Assembly (NCBI GenBank): GCA_025934775.1
Contig: JAICWO010000010.1
Location: 150,847-214,846, forward strand
Reading direction: 5' to 3'
DNA: 64,000 nt
Source: Gemmatimonadaceae bacterium
GTDB lineage: Bacteria; Gemmatimonadota; Gemmatimonadetes; Gemmatimonadales; Gemmatimonadaceae
The first letter of the stretch is position 1, and each line of letters starts with the position of its first letter. Under the pieces are notes generated by a model. The model did not search any database and had not been told where the DNA came from. It worked only from the letters and a program-made list of their open reading frames with translations. The translations under genes were made by a program, and so were the position numbers. Below, piece by piece: positions 35,623 to 44,500 of this stretch.

Positions 35623-36008
35623 GTGTGTCGGCTGGCCTGCGTTTGCCGCGCGGGAGGCGGCGACACAAGGTATTGGTCGCCCATCGGGTGGACGACCATT
35701 GACCATTGATCACACAGCTGCGCCTTTCTGTCAAGCCGGAAAATCTTTACGCGGGCGCTCGAATGTCCACGAGCTTGACCCTGCTTGAGGCTGGTCGGCG
35801 CCTCGTCGTCTTACGTGGCTAAGTATATGTAAATAAAGTTTTTTTAGCGCGCTCGTGCTCCGCTGGCGACCGAGCTCGCCGAGCACAGGGTTTGGCGAGC
35901 GTCACTCTTGCGAAGAGGTAAGCTTTCAAAATTTCGTCACAGTGAGAAGCCGGTTTGGCCCAAATCATCCGGCGATGGCGCGGTGGGCGCCGGCGGATCG
36001 AACACGGC
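35623..36008. other. Intergenic region with an AT-rich promoter-like core
   Basis: About 385 bases between the glycosyltransferase (leaving leftwards) and the end of the DUF4097 gene. An AT-rich patch near 35817-35848 (TAAGTATATGTAAATAAAG then a run of seven T) stands out and could serve as a promoter or UP element for the minus-strand glycosyltransferase operon. Short open frames here look random. No RNA gene was recognised. Confidence 0.4.
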
Positions 36009-36827
36009 TTACTTGCGCCGGATCGAGACGCTTCCGTTCGTGGTGGTCGCGCGGATCAGCGGTCCGCCGCTCCCGATTTGCGTCGAGATGTCACGCCGAA
36101 TCGAGCCCTGCACCGTGATCGGGAAATCGACGTTGAGGCTCCCGTTCACCGTGCCCGTCTCCAGCCTCGCGTTGTAGTTCGACGGCAGCGTGATTCGCAC
36201 ACTGCCGTTCGTCGAGCGCAGCTCGAGGCCGGCGCCATTCCAGCGGTCGCCGCTCACGTCGGCGGTGACGCCGCCGTTGGTCGTCGTGCCGCGGACGTCG
36301 CCCGCCGCGTCGGTCACATGGAGGCCGCCATTGGTCGTCTCCATGTCGACCCGCGCGTTCACGTCATCGACCGAGATGCCGCCGTTGTGCGCATCGAGCC
36401 GCAGATCCGTCTGGCGCGGCACCCAGATCTCGTAGCTCACCGACCATGACGTGTGCCGGCCGTACTCACGCGGCCCGTCGGCGCGGATCTCACCGTTTCC
36501 CGTCGCGATCGTGATCTGCTTGGCGATGTCGCGAGCCTCGGATTCGCTCTCGGCCTGCGCTTGCACCATGGCGGTCACCTGGATCTCGTGCTTGTCCCAG
36601 CCGTGGATGGTGATGCTGCCGTTCTGCCGCCCATCGACGTCCAGGCTCTTGGATGCCGAGACCGTCGAGTTCCGCGTTTCGCAGAACCGGGGACGATCGT
36701 CGTCGTCAGAGTGACGGCAGTCGTCGAGCCACCGCTCGGCGCGGCTTTGCTGTGCGGTGGCAATTCGCGAGATGCAGAGGAGGGCGACGAGCATCGAAAG
36801 GTGCGAAGCCCGAGGGAAGCGAGGCAT
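36009..36827 (-). CDS. DUF4097-type beta-helix protein, exported
   Basis: A 272-residue protein with a signal peptide (MLVALLCISRIATAQQ). The body has repeated strand motifs such as NGGISVDDVNARVDMETTNGG, TTNGGVTADVSGD and STNGSVRITLPS, a pattern of the DUF4097 family (putative adhesin, single-stranded beta-helix). Each repeat carries the NG-G/S turn. It is extracytoplasmic; ligand unknown. The ATG at 36827 sits within a run of 7-base-periodic DNA that continues into the upstream region. Confidence 0.85.
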   Translation of the reverse strand: MPRFPRASHLSMLVALLCISRIATAQQSRAERWLDDCRHSDDDDRPRFCETRNSTVSASKSLDVDGRQNGSITIHGWDKHEIQVTAMVQAQAESESEARDIAKQITIATGNGEIRADGPREYGRHTSWSVSYEIWVPRQTDLRLDAHNGGISVDDVNARVDMETTNGGLHVTDAAGDVRGTTTNGGVTADVSGDRWNGAGLELRSTNGSVRITLPSNYNARLETGTVNGSLNVDFPITVQGSIRRDISTQIGSGGPLIRATTTNGSVSIRRK

Positions 36828-36880
36828 GAGCGAGATCTCCGAGATGAGCGATTCGAGATGAGCGATTCGCGGTCTTGGAC
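36828..36880. repeat. Tandem 14-base repeat upstream of DUF4097 gene
   Basis: GAGATGAGCGATTC occurs twice in direct tandem (36841-36854 and 36855-36868), i.e. two 7-base units alternating, next to the palindrome GAGATCTC. It lies in the divergent promoter region between the DUF4097 and M28 peptidase genes. It shares the 7-base period of the dyads elsewhere but has no facing arm. Confidence 0.5.
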
Positions 36881-36955
36881 AGCGTCGCGCAGTCGATGGT
36901 TGGAACGGACCTGAACGGGTATATTCCGCGCGCGCCACTCCAATCTCATTCGACA

Positions 36956-38380
36956 ATGAAACGCGCTATCTCACGCCGCATCACCAGCCGGCTCGCGTGC
37001 GCGTGTGTCGCGCTCCTGGCCGGCGCGCACGCTGCCCGCGCACAAGCCACCGGCGCACAAGCGGCGATCACCGCGGCCGAGCGACAGGCAGCCAATTCGC
37101 TGATCGACGCCGCACTCGCGGACACGCTCGGATACGAGCGGCTGGGCACGATGACGGACACGTTCGGACATCGGCTGAGCGGATCGAAATCGCTGGAGAG
37201 CGCCATTGACTGGGTGCTCGCGCAGATGAAAGCAGACGGGCTCGCGAACGTGCGCGGCGAGCCGGTGATGGTGCCGCATTGGGTGCGCGGCGCGGAATCC
37301 GCGACGCTCGTTGCGCCGCGGCAGGTGCCGCTCCACATGCTCGGACTCGGAATGAGCGTGGGCACGCCGGCACAAGGCATCACCGCGCCCGTGCTCGTGG
37401 TGAGCAGCTTCGAGGAGCTGCAGAAGCGTGCCGCCGAAGCGAAGGGGAAGATCGTGCTGTTCGATCACCCGTTCCCGACGGACGTGGCGCCGATGGCGGG
37501 GTACGATCGAGCGGTGGCGTACCGCGGCGGGGCACCGGTTGCGGCGGCGAAGGTGGGCGCCGTCGCGGCGCTGATCCGCTCGATCGAGAGCTTCTCGATT
37601 CAGAGCCCGCACACGGGGTCCACGCGCTACGATCCCGCGGTGCCCAGGATTCCGGCGGCGGCGCTGTCGATCGAGGACGCGGAGCTCTTGCACCGGATGC
37701 AGGATCGCGGCGACAAGATCGTCGTCACGCTCAAGATGGATGCGCAGACGCTGCCCGACGCGCCCTCGCGCAACGTGGTCGCGGAGCTGCGTGGCAGCGA
37801 GAAGCCGGACGAAGTCGTGGTGCTCGGCGGGCACATCGACTCGTGGGACGTGGGCGAGGGCGCGATGGACGACGGCGGCTGCAGTGTGGCGGCATGGGAG
37901 GCCGTGCGGCTGATGCAGCGCTTGGGTCTCGAGCCCAAGCGTACCGTGCGTGTGGTAATGTGGACGAACGAAGAGAACGGCGGGCGCGGCGGGCGCGCGT
38001 ATCGTGAGGCACACGCCGCGGAGCTTGGCAATCACGCGGCGGCGCTGGAGTGCGACAACGGCGTGTTCCGGCCGGATGGCGTCCGCTTTCAGGGATCGGC
38101 GGCGGGGCTGGCGTTCATCGGGCCCGTGGCGGCGCTGCTCGAGCGCATCGGCGCGACGAAGGCGTTCGCCGGCGACCCGGAGGCGGACGTCACGCCGATC
38201 ATTCAGCAGGGCGTCCCGGGACTCGCGCTCGACGTGGACGATACGAAGTACTTTTGGTATCACCACTCGTGGGGCGACATGATGACGATGATCGACCGCG
38301 ACGATTTTCGCCGCTGCATCGCGACGATGGCGGTGTGGGCGTACGAGCTGGCCGATCAGGATCAGCGGGTGCCGCGCTAG
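36956..38380 (+). CDS. M28 family zinc aminopeptidase/carboxypeptidase, secreted
   Basis: A 474-residue exported metallopeptidase. The signal peptide is LACACVALLAGAHAARAQ. The catalytic domain shows GGHIDSWDVGEGAMDDGG, with zinc-ligand His and bridging Asp, and WTNEENGGRG with the catalytic Glu and a zinc-ligand Glu. An inserted PA-type region lies between about residues 130 and 240. It resembles glutamate carboxypeptidase II-like members. The last zinc ligand is probably His in YHHSWGDMM. It would release amino acids from peptides outside the cell. Confidence 0.91.
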   Translation: MKRAISRRITSRLACACVALLAGAHAARAQATGAQAAITAAERQAANSLIDAALADTLGYERLGTMTDTFGHRLSGSKSLESAIDWVLAQMKADGLANVRGEPVMVPHWVRGAESATLVAPRQVPLHMLGLGMSVGTPAQGITAPVLVVSSFEELQKRAAEAKGKIVLFDHPFPTDVAPMAGYDRAVAYRGGAPVAAAKVGAVAALIRSIESFSIQSPHTGSTRYDPAVPRIPAAALSIEDAELLHRMQDRGDKIVVTLKMDAQTLPDAPSRNVVAELRGSEKPDEVVVLGGHIDSWDVGEGAMDDGGCSVAAWEAVRLMQRLGLEPKRTVRVVMWTNEENGGRGGRAYREAHAAELGNHAAALECDNGVFRPDGVRFQGSAAGLAFIGPVAALLERIGATKAFAGDPEADVTPIIQQGVPGLALDVDDTKYFWYHHSWGDMMTMIDRDDFRRCIATMAVWAYELADQDQRVPR

Positions 38381-38391
38381 CGGCTCGGCGG

Positions 38392-38413
38392 CTAATTCTA
38401 AAACTGGAATTAG
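38392..38413 (+). other. Short AT-rich hairpin after the M28 gene
   Basis: CTAATTC (38392-38398) and GAATTAG (38407-38413) pair around an 8-base loop, just after the peptidase stop and ten bases before the next ATG. It may shape the leader of the downstream gene; it lacks a T-run, so it is not a standard terminator. Confidence 0.45.
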
Positions 38414-38422
38414 GATACTAGC

Positions 38423-39694
38423 ATGCTACGATCAATCGGAGCGGTGGCGGCGGCGATGCTTCTCGGCGCGACCGCCGGCTTGGCGCAGTCGGCCACGAAG
38501 TGCGAGCCGGGCAACGCAGGGCTCGAGCTGCCGGCGGGGTTCTGCGCCGCGGTCTACGCGGATTCGCTCGCGGGGGTGCGGCATCTGTGGGTGGCGCCGA
38601 ACGGCGACGTCTTCGCGACGCGCGGAGGACGGAAGGGGAACGGGATCGTCGCGCTGCGCGACAAGAACGGCGACGGCCGCGCGGACGAGCGGGTGCAGAT
38701 CGCCAGCGGATTCAACTCGTCCGAGATCCGAATGTTCGACGGCCACCTCTACACCGAGAACACGACCGCCGTGCTGCGTTTCCCGTACACGGCGGGCCAG
38801 TTGGAGCCCGTCGGGACGATGGACACGGTCGTCAAGGACCTGCCCAAGGGCGGGGATCACTTCTATAAGACTTTCATCATTGACCGGGACGGCTCGCTCT
38901 ACGTGAACGTGGGTTCGGCTGACAACGCCTGTCAGGAGCAGAACCGGGCGAAAGAGTCGAAGGGGAAGAATCCGTGCGAGGAGCTCGAGTCGCGAGGCGG
39001 CATCTGGAAGTTCGATGCGCGCAAGCTCGACCAGACGCAATCGGCGTCGACGCACTTCGCGCGCGGCATTCGGAACGCCGTCGGCATGGCGATCAGTCCG
39101 CTCGACGGCAAGCTCTGGGTCACGCAGCACGGCCGCGATCAGCTCGGCGGCAGCGCGGGCGGCAACTGGTCGTTCAGCGATCAGTACAACGCGGAGAATC
39201 CGGCAGAAGAGTTGCTCCAAGTGCACCACGGCGAAGATTTCGGGTGGCCGTACTGCTATTACGCCGTCGAGGAGCATCATCTCGTGCTCGCGCCGGAGTA
39301 CGGCGGCGACGGCAAGACCGTCGGCCTCTGCGCGCAGAAGAAGGAGCCGGTCGCGGTATTCCCGGCGCACTGGGCGCCCGACGCGCTGCTGTTTTACACG
39401 GGCTCGTCGTTTCCGGCGCGGTACAAGAGCGGCGCGTTCATCGCGTTCCACGGCTCGTGGAATCGTGCGCCGGAGCCGCAGGCGGGATATCGGGTGGTGT
39501 TCCAGCCGCTGTCGCGCGGCAAGGCCGCGGGAGAGTACGAGACCTTCGCCGATGGATTCGCGCCGAATCTCAACGGGCGGGGCTCGGCGGGAAATCACCG
39601 GCCCGTGGGATTGGCGGAGGGGCCGGACGGCGCGTTGTACGTGGCCGATGACGCCGGCGGCCGGATCTACAAGATCGTATACACCGGGAAATGA
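38423..39694 (+). CDS. Secreted PQQ-type sugar dehydrogenase-like beta-propeller
   Basis: A 423-residue exported protein (signal peptide LRSIGAVAAAMLLGATAGLAQ) of the glucose/sorbosone dehydrogenase family. Landmarks are LWVAPNGDVFAT, GDHFYKTFIIDRDGSLYVNVGS, GIWKFDA, HFARGIRNAVGMA (RN motif near the cofactor site), and HGEDFGWPYCYY. Two or more Cys pairs could form disulfides in the periplasm. Some relatives bind PQQ and oxidise aldoses; whether this one has the cofactor needs testing. It lies 42 bases after the M28 gene. Confidence 0.83.
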   Translation: MLRSIGAVAAAMLLGATAGLAQSATKCEPGNAGLELPAGFCAAVYADSLAGVRHLWVAPNGDVFATRGGRKGNGIVALRDKNGDGRADERVQIASGFNSSEIRMFDGHLYTENTTAVLRFPYTAGQLEPVGTMDTVVKDLPKGGDHFYKTFIIDRDGSLYVNVGSADNACQEQNRAKESKGKNPCEELESRGGIWKFDARKLDQTQSASTHFARGIRNAVGMAISPLDGKLWVTQHGRDQLGGSAGGNWSFSDQYNAENPAEELLQVHHGEDFGWPYCYYAVEEHHLVLAPEYGGDGKTVGLCAQKKEPVAVFPAHWAPDALLFYTGSSFPARYKSGAFIAFHGSWNRAPEPQAGYRVVFQPLSRGKAAGEYETFADGFAPNLNGRGSAGNHRPVGLAEGPDGALYVADDAGGRIYKIVYTGK

Positions 39695-39735
39695 CCGGGC
39701 TACTTTGAAAAATGTCTCACAGCGCGGGTGATCCA

Positions 39736-40854
39736 ATGAGCGAGAATCCTCTGCATCGTTTGCACGACGCCGGTCAGTCGATCTGGCTGGACTTCATCGA
39801 CCGCACGATGCTGCGCAACGGCGACTTGCAGCGGCGCATCGACAAGGACGCGCTCACCGGGATGACGTCGAATCCGACGATCTTCGAGAAGGCGCTCGCC
39901 GAGGGCAGCGCGTACGACGATCAGATTCGCGCCGCGACGGGCGAGTTCACCGCGATGGAGCTGTTCGAGCTCATCGCGACGACGGACGTGCGCGACGCGT
40001 GCGACATCTTCCGGCCCGTGCACCAGCGCGTGAAAGGGGCGGACGGCTTCGTGTCGATCGAGGTCTCGCCGGGCGCGGCGAACGACGCGGACGCGACGGT
40101 CGCCGAGGCGACGCGACTGTGGGCGACCGTGGACCGTCCGAACGTGATGGTGAAGGTGCCGGGGACCGTCGAGGGCGCGAAGGCGGTGCGCCGGCTCACC
40201 GCGGCAGGCGTCAACGTGAACATCACGCTGCTCTTCGCGATCGAGGCGTACCGGAGCGTGATCGAGGCGTACATGGCGGGGCTCGAGGATCGCGCCGCCG
40301 CCGGGAAGGACCTCGCGCACATCCATTCCGTCGCGAGCTTCTTCGTGAGCCGGGTCGATACGGAAGTCGACAAGCGGCTCGAGTCGAAGCCGGGAACGGA
40401 TTCACTCAAGGGCAAGGCGGCGATCGCGAACGCGAAGCTCGCGTACCAGCTCTTTCAGTCGCAGGTCGCGACGCCGCGCTGGAAGTCGCTCGCGGCCAAG
40501 GGCGCGACCGTGCAGCGCCCGCTCTGGGCGAGCACGAGCACGAAGAATCCCAAGTACCGCGACGTGATGTACGTCGAGGAGCTGATCGGACCGGACACGG
40601 TGAACACGATGCCGCCGCAGACGATCACCGCGTTCTGCGATCATGGAATCGTGAAGCGCACCGTCGACTCGAACGTCGACGACGCGCGGCGCACGATCGA
40701 CGCGATCGAGGCGCAGGGCATCTCGATGCGGGACGTGACCGACAAGCTGCTCGCGGACGGACTCGCGAGCTTCCAGAAGTCGTTCGACACGCTGCTCGCC
40801 GGCCTCGAGCGCAAGACGAAGTCGCTCGGGAAGGAGCTGGTCAGCAGCCGATAG
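39736..40854 (+). CDS. tal: Transaldolase
   Basis: A 372-residue transaldolase of the longer (TalAB/Tal-PGI N-half) type. It transfers a dihydroxyacetone unit between sugar phosphates in the pentose phosphate pathway. MTSNPTIFEKA is the family start signature and the Schiff-base lysine lies in NVMVKVPGT. NITLLFAIEAY and KNPKYRDVMYVEELIGPDTVNTMP are also typical. An in-frame ATG at 39712 could add eight residues. First gene of a carbon-metabolism run with pyk, pgi and fba. Confidence 0.95.
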   Translation: MSENPLHRLHDAGQSIWLDFIDRTMLRNGDLQRRIDKDALTGMTSNPTIFEKALAEGSAYDDQIRAATGEFTAMELFELIATTDVRDACDIFRPVHQRVKGADGFVSIEVSPGAANDADATVAEATRLWATVDRPNVMVKVPGTVEGAKAVRRLTAAGVNVNITLLFAIEAYRSVIEAYMAGLEDRAAAGKDLAHIHSVASFFVSRVDTEVDKRLESKPGTDSLKGKAAIANAKLAYQLFQSQVATPRWKSLAAKGATVQRPLWASTSTKNPKYRDVMYVEELIGPDTVNTMPPQTITAFCDHGIVKRTVDSNVDDARRTIDAIEAQGISMRDVTDKLLADGLASFQKSFDTLLAGLERKTKSLGKELVSSR

Positions 40855-40899
40855 CGCTCGCGCCACGCGGCGCGCACCGACCCTCACACGCGAACCACG

Positions 40900-42303
40900 T
40901 TGCATTACTGCCGAACGAAGATCGTCTGCACCCTTGGCCCGGCGAGCTCCTCGCGGGATGCGCTCCGGAGCCTGATGGAAGCGGGCCTCAGCGTGGCCCG
41001 AATCAACTTCTCGCACAGCACGCACGAGCAGCACGCCGCGACGATCGCGCTCGTGCGCCAGGTCGCCGCGGAGCTCGGCCGGCCGGTCGCCATTCTCGGC
41101 GATCTCCAGGGGCCGCGGATTCGCATCGGCGAGCTCTCCGCGCCGCGCGACCTCGACGACGGCAGCGACATCGTGCTCGTCCCCGAAGGACACGAGTCGG
41201 GCGACGAGATCCCGGTCACGTACGCGGCGCTCTCCGATGACGTGCACGTCGGCGATCGCGTGCTGATCAACGACGGGCTGCTCGAGCTCGTGGTGCTCGA
41301 CGTGCGCAAGCCGCGCGTCACCGCCCGCGTGCTGCACGGCGGCAAGCTCACGAGCCACAAGGGGATCAATCTCCCCGGCGTGCAGGTGTCGGCGCCGTCG
41401 ATCACGGACAAGGACCGCGAGGACGTGGCGTTCGCGGTGGCGCAGGAGCTCGACTACGTGGCGCTCAGCTTCGTCCGCCGCGCGCAGGACATCGCCGAGC
41501 TGCGGACGCTCATCCCGAAATCGACGCTCGTCGTCGCGAAGATCGAGAAGGATTCGGCATTAGAGAACATTGAAACAATCATCCGGGCGTCGGACGGCGT
41601 GATGGTCGCGCGCGGCGATCTGGGGGTCGAGCTCCCGTTCGAGGACGTGCCGTACGCGCAGAAGCAGATCATCGCACTCTGCAACCGGCTCGGCCGGCCG
41701 GTGATCACCGCGACGCAGATGCTCGAGTCGATGATCACGCATCCGCGGCCGACGCGCGCCGAAGCCAGCGACGTGGCGAACGCGATCCTCGACGGCACCG
41801 ACGCGGTGATGCTCTCCGCCGAGACCGCGGCGGGGCAGTACCCGCGGCTGGCGGTCGAGGCGATGAGCCGCATCATCACGGAAATCGAAGGCAAGCCCCA
41901 GGCGTTCCGCCGCGACGACCGCCGCCGCGGGGAGACCGCCGTCTCGACCGAGTTCGCGATCGCGGCGGCGAGCAGCGCGGCGGTGAACATGCTCTCCGCG
42001 CCGACGCTGATCGTCTTCACGAAGAGCGGCTTCAGCGCGCGCGTTGTGGCCTCGCACCGGCCGAGCGTGCCGATTCTCGTGCTGACCGACAGTCCGCGGA
42101 CGTATCGTCAGCTCGCGCTGATCTGGGGTGTGATCCCCGAGCTAGTGCCGCATTGCAGCACGTACGACGAGATGGTGCATCTCGGGCTCGAGGCGGTGCA
42201 GCGCCGTCAGCTCGCGCGGCCGGGCGATCGCGTGGTCGTCACCGCTGGCGTGCCCTTCGACACGCCCGGTACGACGAACCTGCTGAAGGTCGAGACGGTG
42301 TGA
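40900..42303 (+). CDS. pyk: Pyruvate kinase
   Basis: A 467-residue pyruvate kinase, which makes pyruvate and ATP from phosphoenolpyruvate and ADP. TKIVCTLGPASSS is the N-terminal signature; ARINFSHST, the LVVAKIEK segment with the catalytic lysine, and the metal-binding MVARGDLGVELP follow, then the C-terminal domain. The start is TTG at 40900, with the family N-terminus right behind it and no ATG close by. The stop overlaps the next gene (GTGA). Confidence 0.95.
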   Translation: MHYCRTKIVCTLGPASSSRDALRSLMEAGLSVARINFSHSTHEQHAATIALVRQVAAELGRPVAILGDLQGPRIRIGELSAPRDLDDGSDIVLVPEGHESGDEIPVTYAALSDDVHVGDRVLINDGLLELVVLDVRKPRVTARVLHGGKLTSHKGINLPGVQVSAPSITDKDREDVAFAVAQELDYVALSFVRRAQDIAELRTLIPKSTLVVAKIEKDSALENIETIIRASDGVMVARGDLGVELPFEDVPYAQKQIIALCNRLGRPVITATQMLESMITHPRPTRAEASDVANAILDGTDAVMLSAETAAGQYPRLAVEAMSRIITEIEGKPQAFRRDDRRRGETAVSTEFAIAAASSAAVNMLSAPTLIVFTKSGFSARVVASHRPSVPILVLTDSPRTYRQLALIWGVIPELVPHCSTYDEMVHLGLEAVQRRQLARPGDRVVVTAGVPFDTPGTTNLLKVETV

Positions 42304-43079
42304 AGCTCACGTTCCTGGGCACGGGCACCAGCTTTGGCGTCCCGAAGCTGGGGTGCCACTGCGCGGTCTGCCGCTCGCCCGATCCCCGTGACAAGCGCAC
42401 GCGCGTTGGCGCGTTGGTGGAGAGCGCGAGAGGAACGCGGCTGCTGATCGACACGCCGCCCGAGCTGCGCATGCAGCTCATCGCGGCCGGGATCGACCGC
42501 ATCGACGCGGTCGCGTTCACGCACCAGCATGCTGACCACACGCACGGGATCGACGACCTGCGCGCGATCACAGTGAGCCGCGAAGGTCCGCTGCCGATCT
42601 ATGGCCCCGCGGAGACGCTTCGCGAACTCGCGGTGAAGTTCCGCTACATCTTCGACGACACGATACGCCCGCTGCCGGGCACCTCGAAGCCCGAAGGGAA
42701 AGCACATCCCGTGGAACCCGGGACGCCGTTTCGCGTGGCGGATCTCGAGGTGATCCCGGTGCAAGTGCCGCACGGGGATGTCACGGTCTTTGCATATCGA
42801 ATTGGGCCGCTGGCCTACGTCACCGACGCCAAATCGTTGTCGCCGGAGGCGATTCGTTTGCTGTCGGGCGCACGGGTGCTCGTCATCAACGCGCTCTTCC
42901 GGACCGAGCATCCGACGCACCTCAGCATCCCCGAGGCGGTCGACGCGGCACGCGCGATCGGCGCCGAGCGCACGTATCTCACGCACCTGACACACGACAA
43001 CTTTCACGCCGACCTCGAGGCCGAGCTGCCGCGCGGCATCGCACCGGCGTTCGACGGCCTCACCATCCGCATCGACTGA
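42300..43079 (+). CDS. Metallo-beta-lactamase-fold hydrolase (PhnP-like)
   Basis: A 259-residue metallohydrolase. THQHADHTHGIDDL is the H-x-H-x-D-H metal motif; the N-terminal LGCHCAVCRSPDPRDKR with C-x-C-x2-C resembles PhnP, the phosphoribosyl cyclic phosphodiesterase, and its relatives. YVTDAK and THLTHDN supply later ligands. The GTG start overlaps the pyruvate kinase stop by four bases, and pgi follows after two bases, so it is translated with glycolytic enzymes although it has no known role in glycolysis. No phosphonate genes are nearby. Confidence 0.9.
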   Translation: MKLTFLGTGTSFGVPKLGCHCAVCRSPDPRDKRTRVGALVESARGTRLLIDTPPELRMQLIAAGIDRIDAVAFTHQHADHTHGIDDLRAITVSREGPLPIYGPAETLRELAVKFRYIFDDTIRPLPGTSKPEGKAHPVEPGTPFRVADLEVIPVQVPHGDVTVFAYRIGPLAYVTDAKSLSPEAIRLLSGARVLVINALFRTEHPTHLSIPEAVDAARAIGAERTYLTHLTHDNFHADLEAELPRGIAPAFDGLTIRID

Positions 43080-43081
43080 CC

Positions 43082-44467
43082 ATGACCGTTCGCATCGATT
43101 TCACCAACATGATGGGCGACGTCGTCGACGGCGGCATCGCGGCGGCCGACTGGAAATCCGCGAGCGAGGCGTTCCGGCGCGCGCACGCCGGCTTCGATCG
43201 GCGGCGCCAAGCCGGAGAGCTCGGCTTTCTCGCGCTCGCGACCGACGAAGCGCTCCACAAGCAGTCGACGGATTTCGCCAAGAGCGTGCGCGGCAGGTTC
43301 GACGACGTCGTGATTCTCGGAATCGGCGGTTCGGCGCTCGGGCCGATCGCGCTGCGAACGGCGCTGCTCAAACCGCAATGGAATTCACTCTCGAAAGACG
43401 AGCGCGGCGGCGAGCCGCGGCTCCATGTGCTCGACAACGTCGATCCGCACACGATTTCGGCGCTGCTCAGCCGGCTCGCGCTGGATCGGGCGCTGTTCGT
43501 CGTGATCTCCAAGTCGGGCGGAACGGCGGAAACGATGGCGCAGTATCTCGTGATCCGCGATCGGCTGAACAAGTCCGTGAAGGACGCGAAGCAGCATCTC
43601 GTCCTCGTCACCGATCCGGCGAAGGGCGCGCTTCGCGACCTCGCGCGCACCGAGGGGATTCCCGCGCTCGACATTCCGCCCGCGGTCGGCGGCAGATACA
43701 GCGTGCTGACGCCCGTGGGGATGCTCCCCGCGGCGCTCCTTGGGATGGATACGGCACAGTTGCTCGCCGGCGCGAAGGACATGGCGGCGCGCTGCGGCGG
43801 CGAAGAGCTGGCGAGCAATCCCGCGGGGGTGTTCGCGACGCTCCAGTATCTCGCCGACACAAAGGAAGGGCGGCACATCCACGTGTTGATGCCTTACTCC
43901 GACCCGCTGCGCGACGTCGCTGATTGGTTCGTGCAGCTCTGGGCGGAGAGTCTCGGCAAGCATCGCCAGCCAGGCGACCGCGGCGTGGGTCCAACGCCCA
44001 TGGGTGCACTGGGCGCGACCGATCAACACAGCAAAGTACAATTGTTCATGGAAGGCCCGCCGGACAAGACGATCAGTTTCATCGCCGTGGACGAGGGCGG
44101 CGTCGACGTGCCGATCCCGAAGCTGCATTCGGACGTGAAGGAACTTGGGTATCTTGGCGGGCACCAGCTTGGCGAGCTGCTCTCGATCGAGCAGCGCGCG
44201 ACGGCGGGTGCGCTGGCGCGGCGCGGCCGTCCCAACATGACGATTCACCTCGACCGGGTGGACGCCTGGCATCTCGGCGCGTTGTTCATGCTTCTGGAAA
44301 TCGCCACGATCCACGCGGGTGAGCTGTACGGTGTGAACCCGCTGGATCAGCCGGGCGTGGAGCTTGGAAAGCAGTTCACGTACGCGCAGTTGGGCCGCGC
44401 GGACGCCGAGCAGGCTCGGCAGGAATGGAACCTGCTTCCCAAACCTGACGCGCGGTATTCGGTTTAG
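43082..44467 (+). CDS. pgi: Glucose-6-phosphate isomerase
   Basis: A 461-residue phosphoglucose isomerase interconverting glucose-6-phosphate and fructose-6-phosphate. ILGIGGSALGP and ISKSGGTAETMAQ bind the phosphate, LWAESLGKH carries the catalytic glutamate, and GGHQLGELLSIEQ contains the ring-opening histidine. Length fits the short bacterial type. It starts two bases after the PhnP-like gene and is followed by the aldolase gene 33 bases on. Confidence 0.95.
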   Translation: MTVRIDFTNMMGDVVDGGIAAADWKSASEAFRRAHAGFDRRRQAGELGFLALATDEALHKQSTDFAKSVRGRFDDVVILGIGGSALGPIALRTALLKPQWNSLSKDERGGEPRLHVLDNVDPHTISALLSRLALDRALFVVISKSGGTAETMAQYLVIRDRLNKSVKDAKQHLVLVTDPAKGALRDLARTEGIPALDIPPAVGGRYSVLTPVGMLPAALLGMDTAQLLAGAKDMAARCGGEELASNPAGVFATLQYLADTKEGRHIHVLMPYSDPLRDVADWFVQLWAESLGKHRQPGDRGVGPTPMGALGATDQHSKVQLFMEGPPDKTISFIAVDEGGVDVPIPKLHSDVKELGYLGGHQLGELLSIEQRATAGALARRGRPNMTIHLDRVDAWHLGALFMLLEIATIHAGELYGVNPLDQPGVELGKQFTYAQLGRADAEQARQEWNLLPKPDARYSV

Positions 44468-44500
44468 GGCGGGGCGGCGCGATCACGACTCTTATTTCTC

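Noticed and set aside
35623..36008. Small genes in the gap between glycosyltransferase and DUF4097 genes
   Set aside because: Short frames lack ribosome-binding sites and have atypical composition.
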